A DNA stretch of 64,000 bases, taken from NCBI RefSeq assembly GCF_001610875.1, contig NZ_CP011272.1, positions 2,957,988 to 3,021,987 on the forward strand. Reading direction: 5' to 3'. A program made the translations under genes and the position numbers. The notes below the pieces were generated by a model. That model searched no databases and was not told the origin of the DNA. It worked only from the letters and a program-made list of their open reading frames with translations. Shown here one piece after another: positions 26,758-36,472 of the stretch (position 1 is the first letter of the stretch; the number at the start of each line of letters is the position of its first letter). The DNA comes from Pirellula sp. SH-Sr6A (lineage in GTDB: Bacteria; Planctomycetota; Planctomycetia; Pirellulales; Pirellulaceae).

Positions 26758-27957
26758 TCAGTCGGTATCGCCAAGCCGCAACGTCTCGAAGCGAACTTGA
26801 CTGGCAGGGTCATGCCCCTGCAACATCAAGCTACCTGCCTCGGTTCGCAACCCGCGGCGTGGATTGGGATCTGCCTTGCGCGTGTCTTCCCAATCCACCA
26901 CTTGGACGCCATGCACCCAAGTGGCAATGCGTGGCCCTTCTGCAACGATTGTGACGAATGCTTTCTTACCTTCGTCAGACAATACCGCTCGGGCTGCCTG
27001 TCGTCGGAAAATCGCACCGGTGCCTGAATCGACCGGATCTGTCCGATCCGCCTTGAATCCATGGTGCAATTGGCACTCGTAACCATTCATATCTTCCCCG
27101 GGGATACATCGAAAAAACACGCCGGAGTTGACATTCGAGGTAAGGGTCGTCGCTGCAAACTGCACAAACCCGTTCCCCAATTGCCGTTTCGTCTCCACGT
27201 GACCTCGACCTCCGACAATCGTGAGAGATCCATCGCTTCCCCAGCTAGCTTCCACTTTCACGGCGGGTAGAAACGCCTCTTGCTTGCCAGGCAAAATGGT
27301 GTCGCCAATCGGCCTCAATTTGATATTCCGGAATGCCACCTTCCCTTCACGGAATTGCAACCCGATGCGTCCCTTGTTCAAGTTCGTAGGGTCGGTGTAG
27401 GACAAGCACTCTTTTCCATCCAACCAAACTTTCGCCTTGTCACCTTCCAACAACACCTGAAAGCGGTGCCACTCTCGGGACTTCGGTGCATCGACTTGCT
27501 CTGAAACTTTCTGTCGGTAAACAAACGAACCCGTAGGAAAGGCATTGGTAACGGGAGCGATATTGAGTTCGAAACAATCCTTTCCCGGATCGGTCGGTTT
27601 GGGTGGCGTGCGAAGGAACACGCCGCTGTTGGTGCTCTCGTCGGCCCAGAACTCGACTTGCAGTTCGTAATTGCGGAACGGGACGGTCGTACAAAGCAAT
27701 CCGTTTTCTCCCTGGTCGGCGACCAAGGTCCCATCTTCGACTCGCCAATTCGCCTTCCCGGCGTCGACCCAGCCCATCATCGTGTTGCCATCGAACAAGC
27801 GAATCCAGCCTTGTTCTAACTCCTCGGCAGGAAGTCGCGCGGCGAGCAATGCCTCGACGGGAGCCTTGTCTTGCCCGAAGGACTCGTGTGCGACGGCGAA
27901 GGTCGCTGCCAACCCCAAGAGAACCCACTTCGGAAAAGTCCAGCGTCGTATGGTCAT
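26758..27957 (-). CDS. Secreted protein with two DUF1080 (3-keto-disaccharide hydrolase-like) domains
   Basis: 399 residues with a signal peptide (WVLLGLAATFAVAHESFGQ). Two concanavalin-like DUF1080 domains are in tandem. The first (about 45-215) has WIRLFDGNTMMGWVDAG, NYELQVEFWADESTNSGVFL, EWHRFQVLLEGDKAKVWLDG and GRIGLQFREGKVAFRNIKLR. The second (about 225-395) has NSGVFFRCIPGEDMNGYECQ, GTGAIFRRQAARAV, HGVQVVDWED and GSLMLQGHD. DUF1080 proteins abound in planctomycetes and some hydrolyse 3-keto-glycosides. Its ATG overlaps the stop of the small gene upstream (ATGA), making it the last gene of a five-gene operon. Confidence 0.88.
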   Translation of the reverse strand: MTIRRWTFPKWVLLGLAATFAVAHESFGQDKAPVEALLAARLPAEELEQGWIRLFDGNTMMGWVDAGKANWRVEDGTLVADQGENGLLCTTVPFRNYELQVEFWADESTNSGVFLRTPPKPTDPGKDCFELNIAPVTNAFPTGSFVYRQKVSEQVDAPKSREWHRFQVLLEGDKAKVWLDGKECLSYTDPTNLNKGRIGLQFREGKVAFRNIKLRPIGDTILPGKQEAFLPAVKVEASWGSDGSLTIVGGRGHVETKRQLGNGFVQFAATTLTSNVNSGVFFRCIPGEDMNGYECQLHHGFKADRTDPVDSGTGAIFRRQAARAVLSDEGKKAFVTIVAEGPRIATWVHGVQVVDWEDTRKADPNPRRGLRTEAGSLMLQGHDPASQVRFETLRLGDTD

Positions 27958-28304
27958 GTGTCGATCTCAATCCAGAGTTCAAATGGTATCGCCAGCTGTG
28001 GCGACGGATCTTCATCGCCTTGCGGCCATCGGAGGGAAATGCGGTTGCGCGAGCGGAGCCACTTGGTAATGTTCAGCTCGACCGGCGCGAGGCCGCTCTG
28101 GACTAGAATAATCTCTTCGTTGAGCTCGAGGGAACAGGGGGGGGGGAGCGAATGGAGGAAAAGTCGGACTGAACCTGCCTCGAGCAATCCAGTAGTCCCC
28201 TGAAAGGACCTTGACGCCGCCCTATGCTCCACGGTGGATTCCCATTGCCAACCAGGGGATGGAGCCAGCTTGATGCGGTGGGGATGCGGTTGGTGAGCAA
28301 GCAT
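27954..28304 (-). CDS. Small unknown protein (116 aa) in the Dus-DUF1080 operon, with a C10 tract
   Basis: 116 residues. The case for reality is its context: the ATG at 28304 lies 4 bp after the Dus stop, and its own stop overlaps the DUF1080 start as ATGA. The second half alternates like beta-strands (EAGSVRLFLHSLPPPCSLEL, ELNITKWLRSRNRISLRW) and resembles the jelly-roll pattern in which an Asn/Arg-rich turn precedes 'NRISLRW'; carbohydrate-binding sandwich domains look like this, but I would not assign one. No signal peptide, so it is probably cytoplasmic. The Pro-Pro-Pro codons lie in a run of ten C (28137-28146), a potential slippage point that could switch the protein off. Confidence 0.68.
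   Translation of the reverse strand: MLAHQPHPHRIKLAPSPGWQWESTVEHRAASRSFQGTTGLLEAGSVRLFLHSLPPPCSLELNEEIILVQSGLAPVELNITKWLRSRNRISLRWPQGDEDPSPQLAIPFELWIEIDT
28137..28146. repeat. G10/C10 homopolymer inside the 116-aa gene
   Basis: Ten consecutive G on the plus strand (C on the coding strand) encode the end of a Leu codon and three Pro codons. It is among the longest homopolymers in the window and lies in frame within a coding region, so a one-base slip would truncate the protein. Confidence 0.9.
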
Positions 28305-28308
28305 CCGA

Positions 28309-29409
28309 TTACTCGCACTCGCTCTCCAACTCGGAATACTGCGGGTAGATTCCGGGCAGATCCTCCGAGTACCACTTCTCCAAAACGCTCTTCCATTCTT
28401 GAAGGTTCTTGACCCGCGCGAATTCGGCTCGCACCGCGAGGCTCTCGGGATGCAATTGGGAGTATTTGATCCCGAACTTTCGCATGGGAACTCCGGCTCG
28501 ATCTTCACCATATAGCTCTTCGGCGAGGCGAAAATGTTCGAGAATGACCTCTCTCTGCTCAAACAGACTTGGCGGGGGAGGGATCGGCTGCCCCGCAAAC
28601 AAGGCTCGAGCCTGTTGAAATATCCACGGATTGCCGATACATCCGCGGGCGACAGTCACCCCGTCGACATCGGTCTCTTGCATCATGCGCAGGCAATCGC
28701 GTGCGCTGAACAAATCGCCGCTCCCGAGGATAATTCGATCGCCGACATGCCGTTTGACCTCACGGAGAAACTCCCAACGACTCGGTCCGATATATCGTTG
28801 TTCCACCGTCCTGCCGTGCACGGTGATCGCTGCGATCCCGTACGCGAATGCGCCATCGAGAATCTCATAAAATCGATCTCGACTCTCTGTGGTGTCGTCG
28901 ATTCCCCGACGCATTTTGATGGTGACTGGAATCGAAGCGGGAACGATATCGCGTGTTCGTTTTACAATCTCCAGCGCCACCGTAGGTTGACTCAGATGAA
29001 ACCCACCACGACAACGCCCTAACACCTTTCGGACAGGACATCCGAAGTTGATATCGATCACTGCGAAACCGGCTTCAACTAGCTTTTGCGCACCCAACGA
29101 AAACTGCTCCGGTTCGGCGCCCATCAACTGTCCAGCAACGGGGTGTTCCTCCGGGGTGTTGTAGAGGAAATGCTGCGTCCTCCTTCGATCTTTAAGCCCC
29201 ACCAAGAACTGGTCGAGCATGACCTCGCAAAGAGAGTACGAAGCACCCATGCGACGCGCCAGGACGCGCATCGCCCAATCGCTGTAGCCGCTCAACGCCG
29301 CTTGCACGACCGGAAAGCCTATGGCGACATTGCCGATTTGAAGGGGACGGATCCCTTCGATCAGCGGTGTTTCAGGAAAAGGTGCTAGAGAACTCATGCT
29401 TCGGATCAT
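28309..29409 (-). CDS. tRNA-dihydrouridine synthase family protein (second paralogue)
   Basis: 366 residues from the ATG at 29409, which overlaps the DUF58 stop (ATGA); ATGs 12 bp further in or 24 bp upstream also exist. TIM-barrel Dus motifs are VVQAALSGYSDWAMR, AVIDINFGCPVRKVLGR with the catalytic Cys, VTIKMRRGID, ITVHGRTVEQRYIG, RIILGSGDLFSARD and GVTVARGCIGNPWIF. Compared with the other Dus at 8.4 kb, the motif after the Cys reads RCRGGFHLSQP, lacking the usual Leu-Leu, and the first motif has AALSGYSD in place of APMAGYTN. It therefore probably has a different target uridine. It belongs to the Ppx/GppA-DUF58-Dus operon. Confidence 0.88.
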   Translation of the reverse strand: MIRSMSSLAPFPETPLIEGIRPLQIGNVAIGFPVVQAALSGYSDWAMRVLARRMGASYSLCEVMLDQFLVGLKDRRRTQHFLYNTPEEHPVAGQLMGAEPEQFSLGAQKLVEAGFAVIDINFGCPVRKVLGRCRGGFHLSQPTVALEIVKRTRDIVPASIPVTIKMRRGIDDTTESRDRFYEILDGAFAYGIAAITVHGRTVEQRYIGPSRWEFLREVKRHVGDRIILGSGDLFSARDCLRMMQETDVDGVTVARGCIGNPWIFQQARALFAGQPIPPPPSLFEQREVILEHFRLAEELYGEDRAGVPMRKFGIKYSQLHPESLAVRAEFARVKNLQEWKSVLEKWYSEDLPGIYPQYSELESECE

Positions 29410-30716
29410 CGCATGAGGAGTAGATTTGTGCAAACGGAAGGAATGGATTCTTCGCTCGGTAAGAGGTAAAGGGGAAGCCGCTGTGAGACGAGCATCGCCG
29501 CGGCATCTTCCACGGAGTCGAGCGGATGGCGATTGAGGATAACCGATACGCTGAATCCTCGTTTGCGCAACAACCCGAGCGCCAGGGACATCGATTCATC
29601 GACCCCTTGTACGACGAAGACAATCGCCAGATGGCGTGGCATCCGGCTTTCCGTTTCGGCGATCAGATCTTCCAGGCGCAGGCCGTCGGTTCGTTCCAAC
29701 CGGGCGAGCGTGCGGTGCAACTCGAAAAACAACTCGGGGCCTGTACCCGCCGCTTGGACGATGGGACGAAGTCGATCCAACTTGCGTTCCGAGCTCGCTG
29801 CGGACTGGATCGCAGCCCGATCGGCAAAGCTTCCGCTCGCGTCTTGAAACGAATAACGCTGGGCTGCATCTCGGCCATTGGTAATCAGGCCAAAGGGTTG
29901 GTTCATGCGGTAGAGAGCATGAGCGATCGATGCCGCCATCGTCACCGCAAGATCCGTTCGAATGGGTTCATTGCGGTCTGGATTGGTAGCACGGTGCATA
30001 TCGAGAACGAGCATCGCTCCTTGCATCGAGGTGGGTTGGAATACTCGTGAATGCAGAGTTCCCGTTCTCGCAGTCGCTTTCCAATGCACCCGATTCAGTG
30101 GATCCCCTGCTCGATACGCGCGAATGCCGACCATCTGGGTTGGGTCTTCGAGGATGCGATCATGCACGCGCATCTCTCCCATCGGACGCCGAGTCGCAAT
30201 TTCGAGTCCTTCCAACGGAACGATTTTTGGGAGCACCAGCAAATAGTCGCTTTCAGCGAGGATGCGATGCTTTCGATGCAACCCCAGCAAATCGCCTGTC
30301 TCGACCAGCGTCGGTCCGATGCGATAAAAGCCTCGTCTCAACGTGAGAAGGTCGTAGGTGTGAATGCGCTGCTGCTTGGCCCCTAAGAAAAGAAGCTTGG
30401 TCGTCGCTCCTCCCAGTTGCAGTCCGCTCGCAGGTGGAGACATAGCCCGTTTGGGCAAGAGATCCTCGATGATTAGCCAAGGGATCCGCCAACCGCTTCG
30501 ATTGGTTAGCTTCAAGCCCACTCGGACTCGATCGCCGATCTCCGTTTCGCGTGTCGAAAGCGTTCGCTCCACTCGCACGCTATCGGCCCACTTTTCCGAA
30601 AACGTCTTCGCCAAATAGAACGTCGTCAACATGGCGCTGGTCGCCAACGCAAACCAGCTTGAACCCGTCGCGATTCCGACGAGCAGCAAAGCGGCGATCA
30701 GCGGTAGAAGCACCAT
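29406..30716 (-). CDS. DUF58 domain membrane protein
   Basis: 436 residues from the ATG at 30716; the only other ATG, at 30869, would overlap Ppx/GppA by 145 bp, although its extra residues (AKRSRISPF just before the helix) look a little like the usual DUF58 start. Two membrane helices (VLLPLIAALLLVGIATG and the next segment) are followed by a beta-rich region and then the DUF58 hallmark MVGIRAYRAGDPLNRVHWKA, and a VWA-like Rossmann fold begins AMLVLDMHRATN. DUF58 proteins usually accompany MoxR AAA+ ATPases; none is here. It lies 8 bp downstream of the Ppx/GppA stop and overlaps the Dus gene by 4 bp. Confidence 0.85.
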   Translation of the reverse strand: MVLLPLIAALLLVGIATGSSWFALATSAMLTTFYLAKTFSEKWADSVRVERTLSTRETEIGDRVRVGLKLTNRSGWRIPWLIIEDLLPKRAMSPPASGLQLGGATTKLLFLGAKQQRIHTYDLLTLRRGFYRIGPTLVETGDLLGLHRKHRILAESDYLLVLPKIVPLEGLEIATRRPMGEMRVHDRILEDPTQMVGIRAYRAGDPLNRVHWKATARTGTLHSRVFQPTSMQGAMLVLDMHRATNPDRNEPIRTDLAVTMAASIAHALYRMNQPFGLITNGRDAAQRYSFQDASGSFADRAAIQSAASSERKLDRLRPIVQAAGTGPELFFELHRTLARLERTDGLRLEDLIAETESRMPRHLAIVFVVQGVDESMSLALGLLRKRGFSVSVILNRHPLDSVEDAAAMLVSQRLPLYLLPSEESIPSVCTNLLLMR

Positions 30717-30724
30717 GAAAGGAC

Positions 30725-32311
30725 TTATCCTGGATCGCTTCGCAGGAAGACGCTCATCCCGAAGACTTCCTCGAACAACTCGCCGGAGTGCCGAACGGTA
30801 AGTTGCTCCAAAGATACGTCTTCGATCCCATGCGTCGTAATGATCAGCCGATCGCCATCCCGTTTGCATCGAATGTTATTGATGCGTTGGGATCGCGACT
30901 CGTCCAGAGCGATAGCCAATCGCAAGATTGCTGCCAGCTTCGCGACGGCGACTCGATCGCTGCGGTCCAGTGTGGCGTAGCCCTCGTGATCGGGCTGAGG
31001 TGATGAACGCCGATGGTATCGAACGATTAGGGCGACCAGCAGCAAATCCTTGACGGACAATCCGAACAATTCACTGTTGCGAATGATGTACATCGCATGC
31101 TTATGATGGCTCCTCGCATTGATAAACATCCCGATCTCATGCAGCAATGCGGCCAGATAGAGGATCAGCTCCATCCGTTGATCGAGCTGGTGCTCCTCAG
31201 CGAGATCTGCAAAAAGTTTGCGAGAAAGGGTCGCGACATGCCTCGCGTGAGTTTCGTCAAACGACATCTTGCGACCCAGATTGATCGCAGACCGGATGAT
31301 TTGATTCCGGAATTCTGCCGTCCAAGCATCTCGGACTGCAAGATCGCTCAGAAGACCATCGCGCAAATTGGTTTCGGCAACATGAAGCTCCGGGACCTCA
31401 AATTCTCTCGCTAAATGGATATAGCTGACCAACGACGGCCACAAGGTCTCTGCATCGGCATAGCTCAAATCAAAACGAGCGACCAAATCCTCTTCGCGAA
31501 GCGTCCCGACCATCCGCGCGAACTCGGTCAAGTCCTCCAACGACACGCTTCGCAACTCTTGTCCAAGGGAGGAACAATTCAAATTGTTCGCCGCCAATCG
31601 CATGTCTCCACCCAACGCGACCATTTGGATTTGTCGATCCGAGTCGACATGCTCGTAGATTTGATGAACAAACCGATGCACCTGCGATTCGATAATGGTT
31701 CGTTGTTTGGCGATCGAAGTATTGAGTCGGTCGACCTGTTCCAACAGGCGAAGAGATCCCAAACGATAGGTATTGGAAAATAGTACATTGCCCCCGCGGA
31801 CGACCAAGATCTCGGTGCTCCCACTCCCCACTTCTACCACGACCGTTTTGACCGAGGCCAGTTGGGGGGTGCTTTGGAGCAAGGGCTGGACACCCATATA
31901 GGTAATTCGGTTGACTTCGGCCTCGTCGAGCGATTCGACTTCAAAACCGGTCGCGATGTACATGCGGTCGATAAAGGCCAATCGGTTGGTCGCTTCCCGA
32001 ACGGCGCTGGTAGCGACGACTCGCATTTGGTCCGGACGAGTGATGCCGTACTCCCGCATCAAACGGCGGCAGCTGCGGAGGACAACCGCGCACTCCTCGA
32101 TGCTTTTGCGGCTGATTTTCTGCGTCGAGAAAGTATCGTGTCCGAGCGACACCACCTGGCTGATCTCTTCCAAGATCCGGACATTGGCGATCGAATCGAT
32201 TTCGGCAATCGCCATCCGAACGCTGGTCGCACCGATATCGACGACCGCCACGGGCCTTGCTGCCTGCGGGGAGACACTGACGGTGCTGCGAGGCGTGGAT
32301 TCGGTCGACAT
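30725..32311 (-). CDS. Ppx/GppA exopolyphosphatase/guanosine pentaphosphatase with HD domain
   Basis: 528 residues from the ATG at 32311. The N-terminal ASKHA fold is recognisable: VAVVDIGATSVRMAIAEI, RVVATSAVREATNR, LDEAEVNRITYMGV and VVEVGSGSTEILV, followed by a C-terminal HD domain with AALLHEIGMFINARSHHKHAMY. Members hydrolyse inorganic polyphosphate or pppGpp, linking phosphate storage and the stringent response. The second phosphate loop is VGSGST rather than GGGST and the acidic motif is DEAEV rather than EEA, so activity should be tested rather than assumed. It is the first gene of a five-gene operon ending with DUF1080. Confidence 0.87.
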   Translation of the reverse strand: MSTESTPRSTVSVSPQAARPVAVVDIGATSVRMAIAEIDSIANVRILEEISQVVSLGHDTFSTQKISRKSIEECAVVLRSCRRLMREYGITRPDQMRVVATSAVREATNRLAFIDRMYIATGFEVESLDEAEVNRITYMGVQPLLQSTPQLASVKTVVVEVGSGSTEILVVRGGNVLFSNTYRLGSLRLLEQVDRLNTSIAKQRTIIESQVHRFVHQIYEHVDSDRQIQMVALGGDMRLAANNLNCSSLGQELRSVSLEDLTEFARMVGTLREEDLVARFDLSYADAETLWPSLVSYIHLAREFEVPELHVAETNLRDGLLSDLAVRDAWTAEFRNQIIRSAINLGRKMSFDETHARHVATLSRKLFADLAEEHQLDQRMELILYLAALLHEIGMFINARSHHKHAMYIIRNSELFGLSVKDLLLVALIVRYHRRSSPQPDHEGYATLDRSDRVAVAKLAAILRLAIALDESRSQRINNIRCKRDGDRLIITTHGIEDVSLEQLTVRHSGELFEEVFGMSVFLRSDPG

Positions 32312-32498
32312 GGGATCTCCGGCGAGGACGAGTGGCAAGCGATACCCTGATAATACCCCACCGGACGTTTCCAGCCATCGCTAACCCTTGAAAATGGGGT
32401 CGAGCTTGGCTTTGCCCAACGATCTTGGCTACAATGGGGGATTGAGCCGACCGCTCCTCCCCCACCCTCCACCGATTGCCGTCTCCCACGGTCTTACC

Positions 32499-35057
32499 AT
32501 GCGTTCACAAACACGACGACTCCTGTCGCTCGCCGGGGCGATGTTCTGCCTGGGCGTTTGGCCTACGCTGGTGATCGCCCATCCAGCGACGCCTCCTGCC
32601 GCGGGCGCCGCGCCTGACTCGGGCCCTCCCGCAGCCTCTGCTCTGGCCTCCGACAACGCGGTGGACGCCGATGCGCGAGCGGCCGAGCGAATCGCCCAGT
32701 TCGAGCGGGAGGTTCGTCCGGTTCTGGCCGGCCAATGCGTCCAATGCCACGGGGAGTCGAAGCAGGAGGGGGGCCTCAGGCTCGACAGTTTGGACGGTTT
32801 CCTTCAAGGTGGAGACAGCGGCCCGGCGATCGTCCCTGGCAAACCCGAAGAAAGCATCTTGGTCGATGCCATCCACTACCGCGGGTCCGAAATGCCGCCT
32901 ACTGGCAAGCTCGCAAACAAACAGATCTTGCATATTGAACGATGGATCGCCAATGGTGCCCATTGGCCCAAAAACGGAGAACTGCTCCGCAAGAGCGAAG
33001 GGGCCATCACCGAAGGGGACCGTCAGTGGTGGGCCTTCCAGCCGCTTCGCCAACCCGATGTGCCGATCGATCCCGAGGACGCATGGTCGAAAACCCCTGT
33101 CGATCGCTTCGTTTGGCAGAAGCTGCGCGAGAATAAACTAAGTCCTGCACCCATGGCCGACCGAGCAGTCTTGCTGCGGCGCCTCTACTTCGACTTGATC
33201 GGGCTACCCCCGACACCCGCCGAAATGGACGCGTTCTTGGCCGATGGCTCTGAGACGGCGATCGAGCAAGTCGTCGATCGATTGCTGGAAGATCCTCGCT
33301 ATGGGGAGCATTGGGCTCGTTTCTGGCTCGATCTGGTTCGCTACTCGGAATCCGATGGCTGGAATCTCGACTCGTATCGACCTGCCCTTTGGAGGTATCG
33401 AGACTATGTCGTGGGTGCTTTCAACAAAGACCTGCCCTATCCCCAATTCGTTCTCGATCAGCTAGCCGGCGATGAATCCCCCACGGATCATCCTGATGGC
33501 CTCATCGCCGCAGGTTTCCTTCGATTGGGTGTTTACGAATACAACCAACGGGATGCGCGCGGGCAATGGAACGACATCATGAACGAAATGACCGATGTCG
33601 TCGGGGATGTGTTCTTGGGAATGAGCGTTTCCTGCGCCCGATGCCATCAACACAAATTCGATCCGATTCCACAAAAAGACTATTTCAAGCTTCGAGCGAT
33701 CCTCGAGCCAGTTTGCTGGCGCGATGATCTCGTCGCGGCCACCGAACAGCAGAAGAAAGAGTATCAGGAAAAGCTCGCGCGTTGGGAACAAGAAACTGCA
33801 CCGATCCAGTCTCAATTGCGAGCTTTGCTTGAGCCCTATGAGAAAAAGAAGTGGCTCTCGACAGTCGACAAGTTTCCGCTCGATATCCAAGCTTGCTTTC
33901 ATATGCCGCAGACAGAAAGAACTTCGTGGCAGGAACAGATGGCGTACTTGGTCTCACGGCAATACATGGAAGAGGCCGGGGGGCCTTACAAGGGCATGAA
34001 GAAGGAAGATGTCGAAAAGCGAGATGCTCTGATGAAGGAGTTGGCCGCTTTCGATCACTTGAAGCCCCAGCCCTTGCCCGAAGCGATGACCGTCTCCGAC
34101 TTCGATGGGTTGGTTTCACCAACCGTCATTCCGGAAGATTCGAAACGAGAACCGGTCGCGCCAGGATTCCTAGAAGTCCTTTCGGAGGGGCATGGTCTCC
34201 CTGCGCAGACCGCTGCGTCCGAGGTTCGAAAGGGATCGACAGGTCGGCGAACCGCCTTTGCAAAATGGGTCGCGGATCCGAAGAATCCACTCACCAATCG
34301 CGTCATCGTCAACCGAATTTGGCAGCAACACTTTGGACAAGGAATCGTTGGCACCCCTAGCGACTTCGGACGCTTGGGAGACGAACCGACCCACCCCGAG
34401 TTGCTGGATTGGTTAACCACCCAAGCGATCGAGAACGGTTGGTCGTTCAAATGGCTGCACAAGCAGATCCTCCTTTCCGCTGCTTGGCAGCAATCGGCCC
34501 GACATCCCGAGGCCTCAGCCCAGCAGACCATCGATCCCAACGAACGGCTCTTGTGGCGAGCACGGGTGCGACGATTGCAAGCGGAACAGATACGGGATGC
34601 GATGCTCGTCGCGACCGGAGAGCTAACCAGCCAAACCGGAGGACCGAGCGTCACGGAAGATCAACCGCGTCGATCTCTCTACCTGAAGAGTTTCCGAAAT
34701 CAAAACGATACCTTCCTGCACGGGTTTGATGTCGCCAATGGCTTGCAAAGCGTCGCCGTCCGCGACAATACCACCACGCCGACGCAATCCCTGTTGCTCC
34801 TCAACGGCAAATACGCGCGCGAGCGAGCCGAACGACTGGCAAAACGAGTTCGAGAGGAATCTTCCGACCCCGAGAATGCCATCCATCTCGCGTTTCGTTG
34901 GAGCTGGGGTGTCGATCCCTCCGATGCAGAAATGGATCGAGCGCGGCAGTACCTTCAGATCTCCACGGGGGAAGACGGACCTCAATTTGATCCGGACAAA
35001 TTCTCGGATCTCTGCCATATCTTATTCAATTCGAACCAGTTTCTTTACCTCGAGTAG
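32499..35057 (+). CDS. PSCyt1/DUF1549/DUF1553 planctomycete cytochrome c protein
   Basis: 852 residues from the ATG at 32499, chosen for its signal peptide (RLLSLAGAMFCLGVWPTLVI). The first about 100 mature residues form a PSCyt1 (planctomycete cytochrome c) domain with CVQCHGESKQEGGLRLD and ESILVDAIHY, MPPTGKL. DUF1549 follows (RFVWQKLRENKLSPAP, RLYFDLIGLPPTPAEMD, ARFWLDLVRYSESDGW) with a second CxxCH in CARCHQHKFDPIPQKDYF. DUF1553 completes the protein (NPLTNRVIVNRIWQQHFG, DFGRLGDEPTHPELLDWL, LYLKSFRNQNDTF, DNTTTPTQSLLLLNG). These exported proteins typically pair with DUF1501 proteins, as here 18 bp downstream, and are thought to act in degradation of sulfated polysaccharides or as unexplored redox enzymes. 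Confidence 0.9.
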   Translation: MRSQTRRLLSLAGAMFCLGVWPTLVIAHPATPPAAGAAPDSGPPAASALASDNAVDADARAAERIAQFEREVRPVLAGQCVQCHGESKQEGGLRLDSLDGFLQGGDSGPAIVPGKPEESILVDAIHYRGSEMPPTGKLANKQILHIERWIANGAHWPKNGELLRKSEGAITEGDRQWWAFQPLRQPDVPIDPEDAWSKTPVDRFVWQKLRENKLSPAPMADRAVLLRRLYFDLIGLPPTPAEMDAFLADGSETAIEQVVDRLLEDPRYGEHWARFWLDLVRYSESDGWNLDSYRPALWRYRDYVVGAFNKDLPYPQFVLDQLAGDESPTDHPDGLIAAGFLRLGVYEYNQRDARGQWNDIMNEMTDVVGDVFLGMSVSCARCHQHKFDPIPQKDYFKLRAILEPVCWRDDLVAATEQQKKEYQEKLARWEQETAPIQSQLRALLEPYEKKKWLSTVDKFPLDIQACFHMPQTERTSWQEQMAYLVSRQYMEEAGGPYKGMKKEDVEKRDALMKELAAFDHLKPQPLPEAMTVSDFDGLVSPTVIPEDSKREPVAPGFLEVLSEGHGLPAQTAASEVRKGSTGRRTAFAKWVADPKNPLTNRVIVNRIWQQHFGQGIVGTPSDFGRLGDEPTHPELLDWLTTQAIENGWSFKWLHKQILLSAAWQQSARHPEASAQQTIDPNERLLWRARVRRLQAEQIRDAMLVATGELTSQTGGPSVTEDQPRRSLYLKSFRNQNDTFLHGFDVANGLQSVAVRDNTTTPTQSLLLLNGKYARERAERLAKRVREESSDPENAIHLAFRWSWGVDPSDAEMDRARQYLQISTGEDGPQFDPDKFSDLCHILFNSNQFLYLE

Positions 35058-35075
35058 TCGCAACCAAAGGCTCCC

Positions 35076-36464
<1,389 letters not shown>

Positions 36465-36472
36465 GAAAACCC

